Shown here: positions 18,179-26,103 of the stretch, one piece after another
Layout of the letters: every line of letters begins with the position of its first letter
How positions within the stretch are numbered: the first letter of the stretch is position 1
Source: Synoicihabitans lomoniglobus
Lineage (GTDB): Bacteria > Verrucomicrobiota > Verrucomicrobiia > Opitutales > Opitutaceae
Assembly (NCBI RefSeq): GCF_029023725.1
Contig: NZ_CP119075.1
Span: 367,501 to 431,500, forward strand
Direction of reading: 5' to 3'
Length of the DNA: 64,000 nt
Position numbers and translations under genes: made by a program
Notes under the pieces: model-generated
Seen by the model: the letters and a program-made list of their open reading frames with translations, nothing else
Databases searched by the model: none
What the model was told of the DNA's origin: nothing

Positions 18179-18348
18179 GTGGAGTTGAAATTCCCGATTC
18201 AATCCCGCCGGGTCAAGTAGGGGGACTAAGTAGTTTCCGGTCCCCGGCAGGACTTGTAGAATTTAAGAGGCTTTGATACATCAACTTACGCTAAGAAAAA
18301 CTCGTAGGTGCAACGAGTTCGCTTCTCTCCGTCTAATTCGAATTTCCT

Positions 18349-20685
18349 GTGTTTAAATCCCTCCCTTTTCGTTGGCGAATCACGATGCTTGTTACATCGG
18401 TTTCGCTGGTTTCACTCATTGCGGCGTTCGGTGGGTTCCTGTTTTGGGAGATTTTGCGATATCGGTCGGAGGTGGTGACTCGTCTGGATTCCACGCAGGC
18501 CATTTTGGTCGAGCGCATCACCACGATGCTGGCGAACAATCCGGAGGTTACGGATCTGCCGTTGGAAAGTTTGGCGGCGGATGAGACCATCACGGCGGCG
18601 GCGGTGTATTCCTTGGATGATCGGATCATCGATCGTTACGTCAAAAGCGGTTCCGAGGAATTTATCCCGCGGCCGTTTCGGCCCAACGTGGATCCCAATG
18701 CGGTGACCAGTTTTAAATACCTCTCCGCGGACGGTGAGCGTATCGGGATCATTTACCTCAAGGCGGACGTCTCGGGCATCGCGCAGGAGAAACTGGTCGA
18801 GCCGTTGCGCGGGATGGCGATCATCGGCTTGTTGAGCATGCTCGCGGGCATGATCGCGGCGCGGTTTCTGCAGCGGTCGATCACGCGACCGATCACCGAA
18901 CTGGGCCAGGTTTCCCGCCGGGTGGTGGACGAAAAAGATTATGGCGTGCGGGCGAACGTATCCGGCGTGCAGGGGGAAATTCGTGACTTGGTCAATGCGT
19001 TCAACGCCATGCTGGCCACGGTCGAAAAGGGCACGGCCGAGTTGGGGCGCGCGAAGAGCGATCTCGAGGATTCGAACCGCAATCTGGAGTCCAAAGTGCA
19101 GGAGCGCACCATAGAGTTGGAGCATGCCATGATCGCGGCCCGGGACGCCAATCAGGCGAAGAGCGCGTTCCTCGCGAAGATGAGTCATGAGCTGCGCACG
19201 CCGATGAACGCGATCATCGGTTATTCGGAGATTCTGCTGGAGGATGCCGAGGACGAGGAAGACGAAGACACGGCCGCCGATCTCAACAAGATCCTGAGTG
19301 CCGCGCGTCATTTGTTGGGTCTCATCAATGACGTGCTCGACCTTTCGAAAATCGAGGCCGGTCGCATGGACCTGTTCATCGAGGAGCAGGCGGTCGAGGG
19401 GTTGATGGAGCAGGTGCGTTCCACTGTCGCGCCGCTGGTCGCCAAGAAAGGCAACGAGTTCAGAGTCGAATACTGCTCCCAGATCGGGGTGATCCGCACC
19501 GATGCGACCAAGCTGCGTCAGATCCTGCTCAACCTTATCAGCAACGCGGCGAAGTTCACCGAAAACGGCATGGTCACATTGCGCGTTGATCGCGCCGGCA
19601 ACGGTGAGGCCGACCGGGTGCGCTTCTCGGTCATTGATACGGGAATCGGCATGTCGCCCGAGCAATGCGAGCGCGTGTTTGATGCGTTTGCCCAAGCTGA
19701 TTCATCGACCGCCAGCAAGTTTGGCGGCACGGGCTTGGGTCTTACCATTTCCCGCCAATTCTCCCGCCTGATGGGGGGCGAAATCAGTCTCTCCAGCGAA
19801 GTGGGTCAAGGCACCACATTCCTGCTCGATCTGCCGGCATCGGTCGACGGAAATGCCGCCGCAGCCACGGGCAGCACCGCCTACCGCGAAGCCGGCGAGT
19901 CCACCGTCAAATCGCAACGCGTGCATGCGGTCGCCCGGGTGCTGCTGGTGGCTGAGGAACTCAATTTCGCCGCGGGGGTGAAGGAGCAGTTGCCGGAGGA
20001 ACGTTTCGAGGTGCTCCACGCCCGCAGTCGCAAGGAAGGGCTTGAGCGCGCGCGGTCGGATCATCCCGACGTGATCCTGGTGGATGTGCTGATGGACTCC
20101 GGGGCTGGTGGCGAACTCGTCAATGACTTCAAGCGCGAACCCAAACTGGCGCACATCCCGGTGGTATTGCTCACGAAGGACGAGCAGGGATCACGTGCGG
20201 TGCTGGCAGTGGGGGCCGAGGAATACATCCCGAAGGACCATCTGGCTCAAGGACTCGCCGAGGCGCTGCGTCGCCATTCCAGCGAGGTCGGCAAAAAGCC
20301 GGTGCTGGTGGCGGAGGATGATGATACCATTCGCAACATGATCGGCCGCATGCTGTCCCGGGAGGGCTGGGAGGTCGTGCTCGCGCCCAATGGTCGTGCC
20401 GCCATGGATACAATGCAGGAACAGGTGCCGGCGCTCGTGTTGCTCGATTTGATGATGCCCGAACTCGATGGCTTCGGGGTGCTGCGGGAGATGCGGGCCA
20501 ACGACGCGCTGCGCGACATTCCGGTGGTGGTGCTCACCTCCCTCGACCTGACCGGCAGCGTGCGCCAATTGCTCAAACAACAAACCGATCGCGTCCTGCA
20601 AAAAGGCAGCTATTCCAAAGAGGAATTGCTCGCCGAAGTGCGGTCCGCCGTAAGCCTCGTCGGCGAGAAATCCGCCGACGATTGA
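18349..20685 (+). CDS. Hybrid sensor histidine kinase with two receiver domains
   Basis: A 778-residue membrane kinase. TM1 (about 12-35) and TM2 (about 158-178) bracket a ~120-residue periplasmic sensor. A HAMP domain (RSITRPITELGQVSRRV) and coiled coil follow, then HisKA with the phospho-His in AKMSHELRTPMNAIIGYS (about 280). The HATPase domain has LNLISNAAKFTENG, DTGIGM and GGTGLGLTIS. Two receivers close the protein: the first (about 530-640; VILVDVLMD, VVLLTKD) and the second (about 645-765; LVAEDDD, LVLLDLMMPELDG, VVVLTS). In the second, the usual conserved Lys is in VLQKGS. The GTG at 18349 gives a full TM1. Two small signalling genes follow on the same strand, suggesting a relay. Confidence 0.92.
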   Translation: MFKSLPFRWRITMLVTSVSLVSLIAAFGGFLFWEILRYRSEVVTRLDSTQAILVERITTMLANNPEVTDLPLESLAADETITAAAVYSLDDRIIDRYVKSGSEEFIPRPFRPNVDPNAVTSFKYLSADGERIGIIYLKADVSGIAQEKLVEPLRGMAIIGLLSMLAGMIAARFLQRSITRPITELGQVSRRVVDEKDYGVRANVSGVQGEIRDLVNAFNAMLATVEKGTAELGRAKSDLEDSNRNLESKVQERTIELEHAMIAARDANQAKSAFLAKMSHELRTPMNAIIGYSEILLEDAEDEEDEDTAADLNKILSAARHLLGLINDVLDLSKIEAGRMDLFIEEQAVEGLMEQVRSTVAPLVAKKGNEFRVEYCSQIGVIRTDATKLRQILLNLISNAAKFTENGMVTLRVDRAGNGEADRVRFSVIDTGIGMSPEQCERVFDAFAQADSSTASKFGGTGLGLTISRQFSRLMGGEISLSSEVGQGTTFLLDLPASVDGNAAAATGSTAYREAGESTVKSQRVHAVARVLLVAEELNFAAGVKEQLPEERFEVLHARSRKEGLERARSDHPDVILVDVLMDSGAGGELVNDFKREPKLAHIPVVLLTKDEQGSRAVLAVGAEEYIPKDHLAQGLAEALRRHSSEVGKKPVLVAEDDDTIRNMIGRMLSREGWEVVLAPNGRAAMDTMQEQVPALVLLDLMMPELDGFGVLREMRANDALRDIPVVVLTSLDLTGSVRQLLKQQTDRVLQKGSYSKEELLAEVRSAVSLVGEKSADD

Positions 20686-20723
20686 AATAGCCAAACCGGC
20701 GTCCCCACTAGTAAGAACTAGCC

Positions 20724-21101
20724 ATGCCCAAACTACTCCTCGTCGAAGACAATGAAATGAATCGCGACATGTTGAGCCGACGGCTCAAAAAGCGAGGCTT
20801 TGAAGTTGAACTGGCCGTTGATGGCATCGCCGGTGCAGAGATGGCGCTGGCCGGCGGGCACGACCTCATCCTGCTCGATATGAGCCTGCCGGGCATGACG
20901 GGTTGGGATGTGGCCCGGAAGCTGAAGGCCGATCCGGCCGTCGCCGCCGTGCCGATCATCGCCCTGACCGCGCACGCCATGGAATCCGACCGGCAACAGG
21001 CGCTGGAAGCGGGCTGCGATGAATTTGAAACCAAGCCCGTGAATCTGAAGGACCTGCTCGCCAAGGTGAATCGGCTGCTCGGGCTGGAGGCTGCTGAATG
21101 A
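20724..21101 (+). CDS. CheY-like single-domain response regulator
   Basis: A 125-residue stand-alone receiver domain: acidic pair LLVEDNEMNRD, phospho-Asp in LILLDMSLPGMTGWD, switch Thr in IIALTAHAM and Lys in FETKPVNLKDLL. No output domain is present, so it acts by protein contact or as a phosphate shuttle. It lies 38 bases after the hybrid kinase gene and its stop overlaps the next start by four bases (ATGA), so the three genes are probably one operon. The neighbouring kinase is the obvious phosphate donor. Confidence 0.93.
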   Translation: MPKLLLVEDNEMNRDMLSRRLKKRGFEVELAVDGIAGAEMALAGGHDLILLDMSLPGMTGWDVARKLKADPAVAAVPIIALTAHAMESDRQQALEAGCDEFETKPVNLKDLLAKVNRLLGLEAAE

Positions 21102-22060
21102 GCGAAACCACGGCGGAAGCGGACGGGACGGGTGACGGGGTGTCGGAACTGGCCAAACTGCGCCATGATCTTCGCACGCCGTTGAATCAGATTTTGGGTT
21201 ACAGCGAACTCATCGCTGAAACCGCCGAAGACGAAGACATCGCCGGGCTCGAAATCACCGCCATGGCGGTCAACAAGGCGGGCAATGATATGCTCGGCCT
21301 GCTCAACGATGCGATGAGTCCGTGGAAGATAGCGGCCGGCTCCTTCAGTCTGGTCGCATTACGTGAGGAAATGCAGGAACCGATCGGTCGCATCGATGAT
21401 CGCTTGGCCGAAGGTCTGCAGATCGCGAGTGGTGCGGATAACGAGGAGATCGCGGCGGACCTCGAAAAGATCTCCACCGCCGTGCAAAACCTGAATGTGC
21501 TTTTAGCCGAGGCGCGCGAACCGGTGGTGCCTCCCGCCGTCGCTCCGCGCACGGGCATGACGGTGCCTCCTTTTTCCGCCCGGGATCCGGCGTATGGCGT
21601 CGCGCAGGACTCCAAGTTGCTGCTGGTGGATGACGATGTGATCAATCGCGAGATGATGTCGCGACGGCTCAAACACATGGGCTTCAATGTGGTGCTGGCC
21701 GAGGATGGTTATCGGGCGCTCGAAGCCATGGCGGAGGAGGGTTTTGATTTGGTGCTGCTCGACATTATGATGCCCGGCATCGACGGCTTCCAGACGCTGG
21801 CAAAAATCAAAGAAAACGACGCGTGGGACAACATCCCCATCATCATGCTCACCGCCCTCGACGACGCGGAAAGCACGGGACGTTGCATTGCCGCGGGCGC
21901 CGAAGACTACGCGCCCAAACCTTTCAATACCACCGTGCTGCGGGCCCGCATTGGCTCCGCGTTGGAGAAACGCCGTCTCCGTGGGATGGAGGAAAAGTAT
22001 CTCGCTCGCATCAAGGAGCTGGAGCTCGAGTTGCAGAACTTCATCGGGGCCGCATCCTAA
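21098..22060 (+). CDS. DHp-like domain fused to a receiver, no ATPase domain
   Basis: A 320-residue protein. Residues 15-60 carry an intact H-box (LRHDLRTPLNQILGYSELI) of a histidine-kinase dimerisation domain, followed by a helical stretch to about 150. A receiver fills about 170-290: LLLVDDDVINREMMSRRL, LVLLDIMMPGIDG, IIMLTALDD, YAPKPFN. There is no N-box or G-box, so it cannot bind ATP as a kinase. It may serve as a histidine phosphotransfer protein plus receiver in a relay with the hybrid kinase and CheY-like protein upstream. It has the same order of domains as the front half of the cyclase at 15167. Confidence 0.88.
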   Translation: MSETTAEADGTGDGVSELAKLRHDLRTPLNQILGYSELIAETAEDEDIAGLEITAMAVNKAGNDMLGLLNDAMSPWKIAAGSFSLVALREEMQEPIGRIDDRLAEGLQIASGADNEEIAADLEKISTAVQNLNVLLAEAREPVVPPAVAPRTGMTVPPFSARDPAYGVAQDSKLLLVDDDVINREMMSRRLKHMGFNVVLAEDGYRALEAMAEEGFDLVLLDIMMPGIDGFQTLAKIKENDAWDNIPIIMLTALDDAESTGRCIAAGAEDYAPKPFNTTVLRARIGSALEKRRLRGMEEKYLARIKELELELQNFIGAAS

Positions 22061-22203
22061 CGGTTCGTGCGAGGTGCCCCGGCGGAGTCGAACGCCACCC
22101 GGACATTTCTAAAACCTTTCAATCCTGTAAGGTTCAGGAAAGGGAGCGGTAAGTCCGGTGTGTCATAGTGGGAGGTATTCCAACGGGAACCCTCTTTCAA
22201 AAA

Positions 22204-23718
22204 ATGAACACCTCCTACTCACGTCATCCGCAACGCGCCCGCGTTTTACGCTCATCCATGATCGTGCTGGCCGCCGCCGCCCTTGGTTGGACGGCCGCCG
22301 CCTTCGCCAACGACAGCGACACCAACGAAGTCGTCGTCAGCGTCGATCAGACCCCCATTGTGCGGGAGCTCGACAACGGGCCCCGAGTCAGTTTTTCCCC
22401 CATCGTCAAGCGCGTCGCTCCCGCCGTCGTGCAGGTGACAGTGACCGGCGAAACGCCCAAGATCACCGAGAGCGATCTGCCCAGCTTCTTCCGCGATCCG
22501 CGCATGCGCCGCTACTTTGGTCTCCCGGAGAATTTTGAAATCCCGCGCGGCCAGCCGCAACAGGGCGCAGGCTCGGGCGTGATCGTCAGTGCCGATGGCT
22601 ACATCCTCACCAACAATCACGTGGTGCAAAACGCCGCGGAGATCGAAGTCACGCTCGATGACGGTCGCGAACTCAAGGCCGAGGTCGTCGGCACCGATCC
22701 GGAATCCGATCTCGCCGTCATCAAGATCGATGCGTCGGACCTGCCGGCGCTCACGTTTGCCGACAGCGATACCATCGAGGTCGGCGACACCGTGCTCGCC
22801 GTGGGTAACCCGTTTGGTCTCGGCCAGACTGTCACCAGTGGCATGATCAGCGCGCTCGGTCGCGCCACCATGGGCCTTGCCTATGAAGACTTCATCCAGA
22901 CTGATGCCGCCATCAATCCCGGCAATTCCGGTGGCGCACTCGTCGATACCAATGGCCGTCTCGTCGGCATCAATACCGCCATCCTTTCACGCAGCGGTGG
23001 CTTCCAAGGCATCGGTTTTGCCATCCCGTCGAATCTCGCTCGCAACGTCATGCAGCAACTCGCCACCAATGGTAAGGTGGTGCGCGGCTACCTCGGGGTA
23101 TTTCCGAGTGACCTCACCCCGGCGATGGCCAAGCAGTTCGGTCTCGATGCCGATCAAACCGGCATTCTCATCGAAGAGGTTTCCGAAGATTCTCCCGCCG
23201 AAAAGGGCGGCATGCAGCACGGCGATATCATTACCCACATCAACGGGCGTTCCTATGAATCCACCCGCGCCTTTCGCATGGCGGTCGCCGACCTCAAACC
23301 CGGTGAAACCGCCGAAATCACGGTGATCCGCGATGGGGATGAAAAAGAACTGGAGATCACCTTGGGCAACCGTGACGGCTCCACCGCCCTCAATGGTGCG
23401 GTAAAACCCGCGGACGAAGGCACGCTCAATGGGGTGGCCGTGGCCGACATCACGCCACAGGCTCGTCGCCAATACGGCATCCAGAGCCGACTCACGGGCG
23501 CGCTCATCATCGAAGTCGATCCCGAGTCCGCCGCCGCCGAAGCGGGCCTGCGTCCCGGCGATGTGATTCTCGAAATCAATCGTGAACGGGTGCGCAGCGC
23601 CGAGGAGGCGGTGAAGCTCACCGAAGCGTCCACGCCCTCCATGCAGACTCTCGTCCGGGTGTGGAACGCCCGCCGCGGCGCCCGCTACATCCTCGTCGAC
23701 GAATCGTCCGACCGCTGA
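22204..23718 (+). CDS. Do/HtrA-family periplasmic serine protease
   Basis: DegP/HtrA-type protease-chaperone, 504 residues. A signal peptide (VLAAAALGWTAAAFA) leads to a trypsin-like domain with His in ILTNNHVVQNA, Asp in PESDLAVIKI and Ser in AAINPGNSGGALVD. Two PDZ domains follow (about 285-375 and 400-500; GILIEEVSEDSPAEKGGM, GALIIEVDPESAAAEAGL). It would degrade or refold damaged envelope proteins. The frame is open from 22168 with GTG, but the ATG at 22204 gives a proper signal peptide. It is followed by an intrinsic-terminator-like hairpin. Preceding genes are signalling proteins on the same strand, 143 bases away. Confidence 0.95.
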   Translation: MNTSYSRHPQRARVLRSSMIVLAAAALGWTAAAFANDSDTNEVVVSVDQTPIVRELDNGPRVSFSPIVKRVAPAVVQVTVTGETPKITESDLPSFFRDPRMRRYFGLPENFEIPRGQPQQGAGSGVIVSADGYILTNNHVVQNAAEIEVTLDDGRELKAEVVGTDPESDLAVIKIDASDLPALTFADSDTIEVGDTVLAVGNPFGLGQTVTSGMISALGRATMGLAYEDFIQTDAAINPGNSGGALVDTNGRLVGINTAILSRSGGFQGIGFAIPSNLARNVMQQLATNGKVVRGYLGVFPSDLTPAMAKQFGLDADQTGILIEEVSEDSPAEKGGMQHGDIITHINGRSYESTRAFRMAVADLKPGETAEITVIRDGDEKELEITLGNRDGSTALNGAVKPADEGTLNGVAVADITPQARRQYGIQSRLTGALIIEVDPESAAAEAGLRPGDVILEINRERVRSAEEAVKLTEASTPSMQTLVRVWNARRGARYILVDESSDR

Positions 23719-23833
23719 TCCGGCGGCTCTTTTCCTCTAACCGGCGCGGTGGAGCCCCGTGTGCCCGCCGCGTCGCGCAATCCCTCTCCCTTTTGTGTAG
23801 TTATGGTTGGTTAGTGTTATGATAAGTCAGTCG

Positions 23834-23896
23834 GCCCCGATCCCTCGAAGCTCCGCGTTGTGCGGACGCCTTCGAGCGGTCGGGGCGATTTTCTTT
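23834..23896 (+). terminator. Hairpin terminator after the Do protease gene
   Basis: Nested arms GCCCCGA...TCGGGGC and CTCGAAG...CTTCGAG form a long stem, followed by GATTTTCTTTCT. Position about 115 bases past the protease stop and before the OmpR-type regulator supports an intrinsic terminator. Confidence 0.75.
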
Positions 23897-23938
23897 CTAC
23901 GCCTTTCGGACTGACTCCCGCTCCATTTCCCCTGCAAC

Positions 23939-24619
23939 ATGGATTCCGTGCGTATACTCGTTGTCGAAGATGATGCCAAGATTGCCTCGTTTGTGGTCAA
24001 GGGACTGAAACAGGAAGGCTACGCCGTGGACCATGCTCCCGACGGCGACACCGGGCTGTCGTTGGCCACCACCACGTCCTACGACGCGGCCGTGGTCGAC
24101 GTGATGCTGCCGGGATTGGATGGACTTTCGCTGGTCAAGCGCCTGCGGCTCTCGTTCCCGGAGTTGCCGGTGTTGTTTTTAAGTGCGCGTTCCACGGTGG
24201 AGGATCGCGTGCGCGGTCTCCAGGCCGGGGGCGACGACTACCTCACGAAACCCTTTGCGTTTGCGGAACTCTCGGCCCGCGTGCAGGCGCTGCTGCGGCG
24301 GGCGACCCGCGCCCCGGAAACCACGAAACTCACGGTGGGGGATGTGACGTTGGACCTCGTCTCCCGCGTCGTCACCGTGGCGGGCGAGAGCATCGAACTG
24401 CAGCCCCGCGAATTCGCGTTGCTGGGTTATCTCATGCGCCATCCCAACCGGCCTGTCACCAAAACCATGATACTGGAGCACGTGTGGGACTACAGTTTTG
24501 ATCCGCAGACCAATGTCGTCGACGTGCTGGTGTCGCGGCTGCGCAGCAAGGTCGATCCCGATAAAACCCGCATCGAAACGGTCCGCGGGGTCGGTTACGT
24601 GATCCATGGGCGCGCTTAG
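23939..24619 (+). CDS. OmpR-family response regulator
   Basis: A 226-residue DNA-binding response regulator. The receiver (1-120) has LVVEDDAKIAS, phospho-Asp in AAVVDVMLPGLDGLS, and YLTKPFAFAEL. The winged-helix Trans_Reg_C domain (about 130-225) has FALLGYLMRHPNRPVTK and VDVLVSRLRSKVDPD ending TVRGVGYVIHG. Together with the histidine kinase that overlaps its end by 14 bases, it forms a two-component system. The layout resembles copper/silver (CusR/CopR) and related envelope-stress regulators, but the signal is not known. No target operators were identified. Confidence 0.93.
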   Translation: MDSVRILVVEDDAKIASFVVKGLKQEGYAVDHAPDGDTGLSLATTTSYDAAVVDVMLPGLDGLSLVKRLRLSFPELPVLFLSARSTVEDRVRGLQAGGDDYLTKPFAFAELSARVQALLRRATRAPETTKLTVGDVTLDLVSRVVTVAGESIELQPREFALLGYLMRHPNRPVTKTMILEHVWDYSFDPQTNVVDVLVSRLRSKVDPDKTRIETVRGVGYVIHGRA

Positions 24620-26057
24620 GCAAATCCGCCGCTCGCTGGCGCTGCGTTTCAGTCTGTGGTTTGCCGGGTGGTTCACCATCGGGTTTGTCGCGATCTTTGC
24701 GCTGTTATATTGGTTGCTCGGCCGGCAGATCGAGTCGCGCGATTACGAGGATCTGCAGCAACGGCTCCAACAATACGCCACGGTTTACGTGCAAAGCGGC
24801 GTGCGTGGGCTGCAGCGGCGTATCGCCGAGGACAGTCAGCAGCCGAATGTGCGTTCGTTGTTCCTGCGTCTCGTGGGCCCCGGGGGCAGTCAGGTGTGGG
24901 GCAAGATTCCGCCCGATTGGCTGCAGGAAGACCAGTCGGTCGTGGTGGTGCCGGACGGGTGGGGGCGGTGGCGCGAGCAAACCGTTTCACGGGTGCGCAT
25001 CACGCGTGATGCGCAGCGGGATCTGGCCATCGTTTCGCAAGCTTTGCCGGGCAATGTGCTCCTGCAAATCGGCCGTTCGACCGACAGCCGCGAGGCGTTG
25101 CTCGAGCCGCTGCGCAAGACCTTCGCCTGGGTGGCGGGTGCGGTGGTGTTGATGGGCTTCGGCGCCGGTTACTTCACGGCACGGCGCGCGACGCGTCCGC
25201 TGCGTGAAGTGGTGGAGACGGCGCGGAGTATTCTGGCGACCGGCAATCTCGATGCACGGGTGCCGTTGCCGCGAGCCAACGACGAAGTGGCGGAGTTGGT
25301 GCGACACTTCAACAGCGTGCTCGACAAGAACGCCGGTCTGCTGCGGGCGATGCGCGAAGCGTTGGACAACGTCGCGCATGATCTACGCACGCCGTTGGCG
25401 GGGTTGCGTCTCACGGCGGAGTCGGCGCTGCAACGTCGAGATGTCGATGCCGCCACCGGTGAGACCCTCGGAGACGTGATCGAGCGCAGTGACCAGGTGC
25501 TGGCGTTGTTGCGAGCCCTGATGGAAATTTCCGAAGCCGAGGCGGGCATGTTGAAGCTCAATCGCGTGTCCTGTGATCTGGGTGAGACGGCACGTCACGC
25601 GGCCGAATTATACGAAGAAGTGGCCGAAGCGGCCGGGGTGACGTTGACCATCGAAGCCATGCCGCCGGTGCCGGTGGTGGCCGATCCCACGCGTCTGCGT
25701 CAGGCGGTGGCCAACCTCGTCGACAATGCGATCAAATACACGCCGGCGGGCGGAGCGGTTCGCGTCAGCGCGGGATCGGGTGACGGCCGCACCTTCGTGC
25801 GGGTCACCGATAATGGTCCGGGCGTGCCCGTCGCGGAGCAGACCAAAGTGTGGGACCGCCTTTACCGTTGTGATCAAAGCCGGACGCAGTCGGGGCTCGG
25901 CCTCGGTTTGAGCATGGTGCGGGCGATCATGACCGCTCACGGTGGCGATGCGGAAGTGCACGACGCGCCCGGAGGCGGGGCGCGGTTTGAGTTGTGGTTG
26001 CCCGCGGTCGAGGTGCCGTTGTTGATGCCGGCGGAAACTTCTCACCCCGGAGATTGA
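24606..26057 (+). CDS. HAMP sensor histidine kinase, partner of the OmpR-type regulator
   Basis: A 483-residue inner-membrane kinase. TM1 at about 13-38 (WFTIGFVAIFALLYWLLG), a ~130-residue periplasmic sensor, TM2 at about 172-192 (VAGAVVLMGFGAGYFTARR) and HAMP (RATRPLREVVETARSI). HisKA has the phospho-His in NVAHDLRTPLAGLRL. The ATPase domain has AVANLVDNAIKYTPAGG, VTDNGPGVP and SGLGLGLSMVRAIM. The architecture matches the CusS/QseC-like group. The gene starts inside the regulator's last codons, so translation is coupled. The sensor domain gives no ligand clue. Confidence 0.93.
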   Translation: MGALRQIRRSLALRFSLWFAGWFTIGFVAIFALLYWLLGRQIESRDYEDLQQRLQQYATVYVQSGVRGLQRRIAEDSQQPNVRSLFLRLVGPGGSQVWGKIPPDWLQEDQSVVVVPDGWGRWREQTVSRVRITRDAQRDLAIVSQALPGNVLLQIGRSTDSREALLEPLRKTFAWVAGAVVLMGFGAGYFTARRATRPLREVVETARSILATGNLDARVPLPRANDEVAELVRHFNSVLDKNAGLLRAMREALDNVAHDLRTPLAGLRLTAESALQRRDVDAATGETLGDVIERSDQVLALLRALMEISEAEAGMLKLNRVSCDLGETARHAAELYEEVAEAAGVTLTIEAMPPVPVVADPTRLRQAVANLVDNAIKYTPAGGAVRVSAGSGDGRTFVRVTDNGPGVPVAEQTKVWDRLYRCDQSRTQSGLGLGLSMVRAIMTAHGGDAEVHDAPGGGARFELWLPAVEVPLLMPAETSHPGD

Positions 26058-26103
26058 GCTTTGGGGGAAGAAAAGACTGGCTGAGAGGCTCCGTCCTCCA
26101 CGC

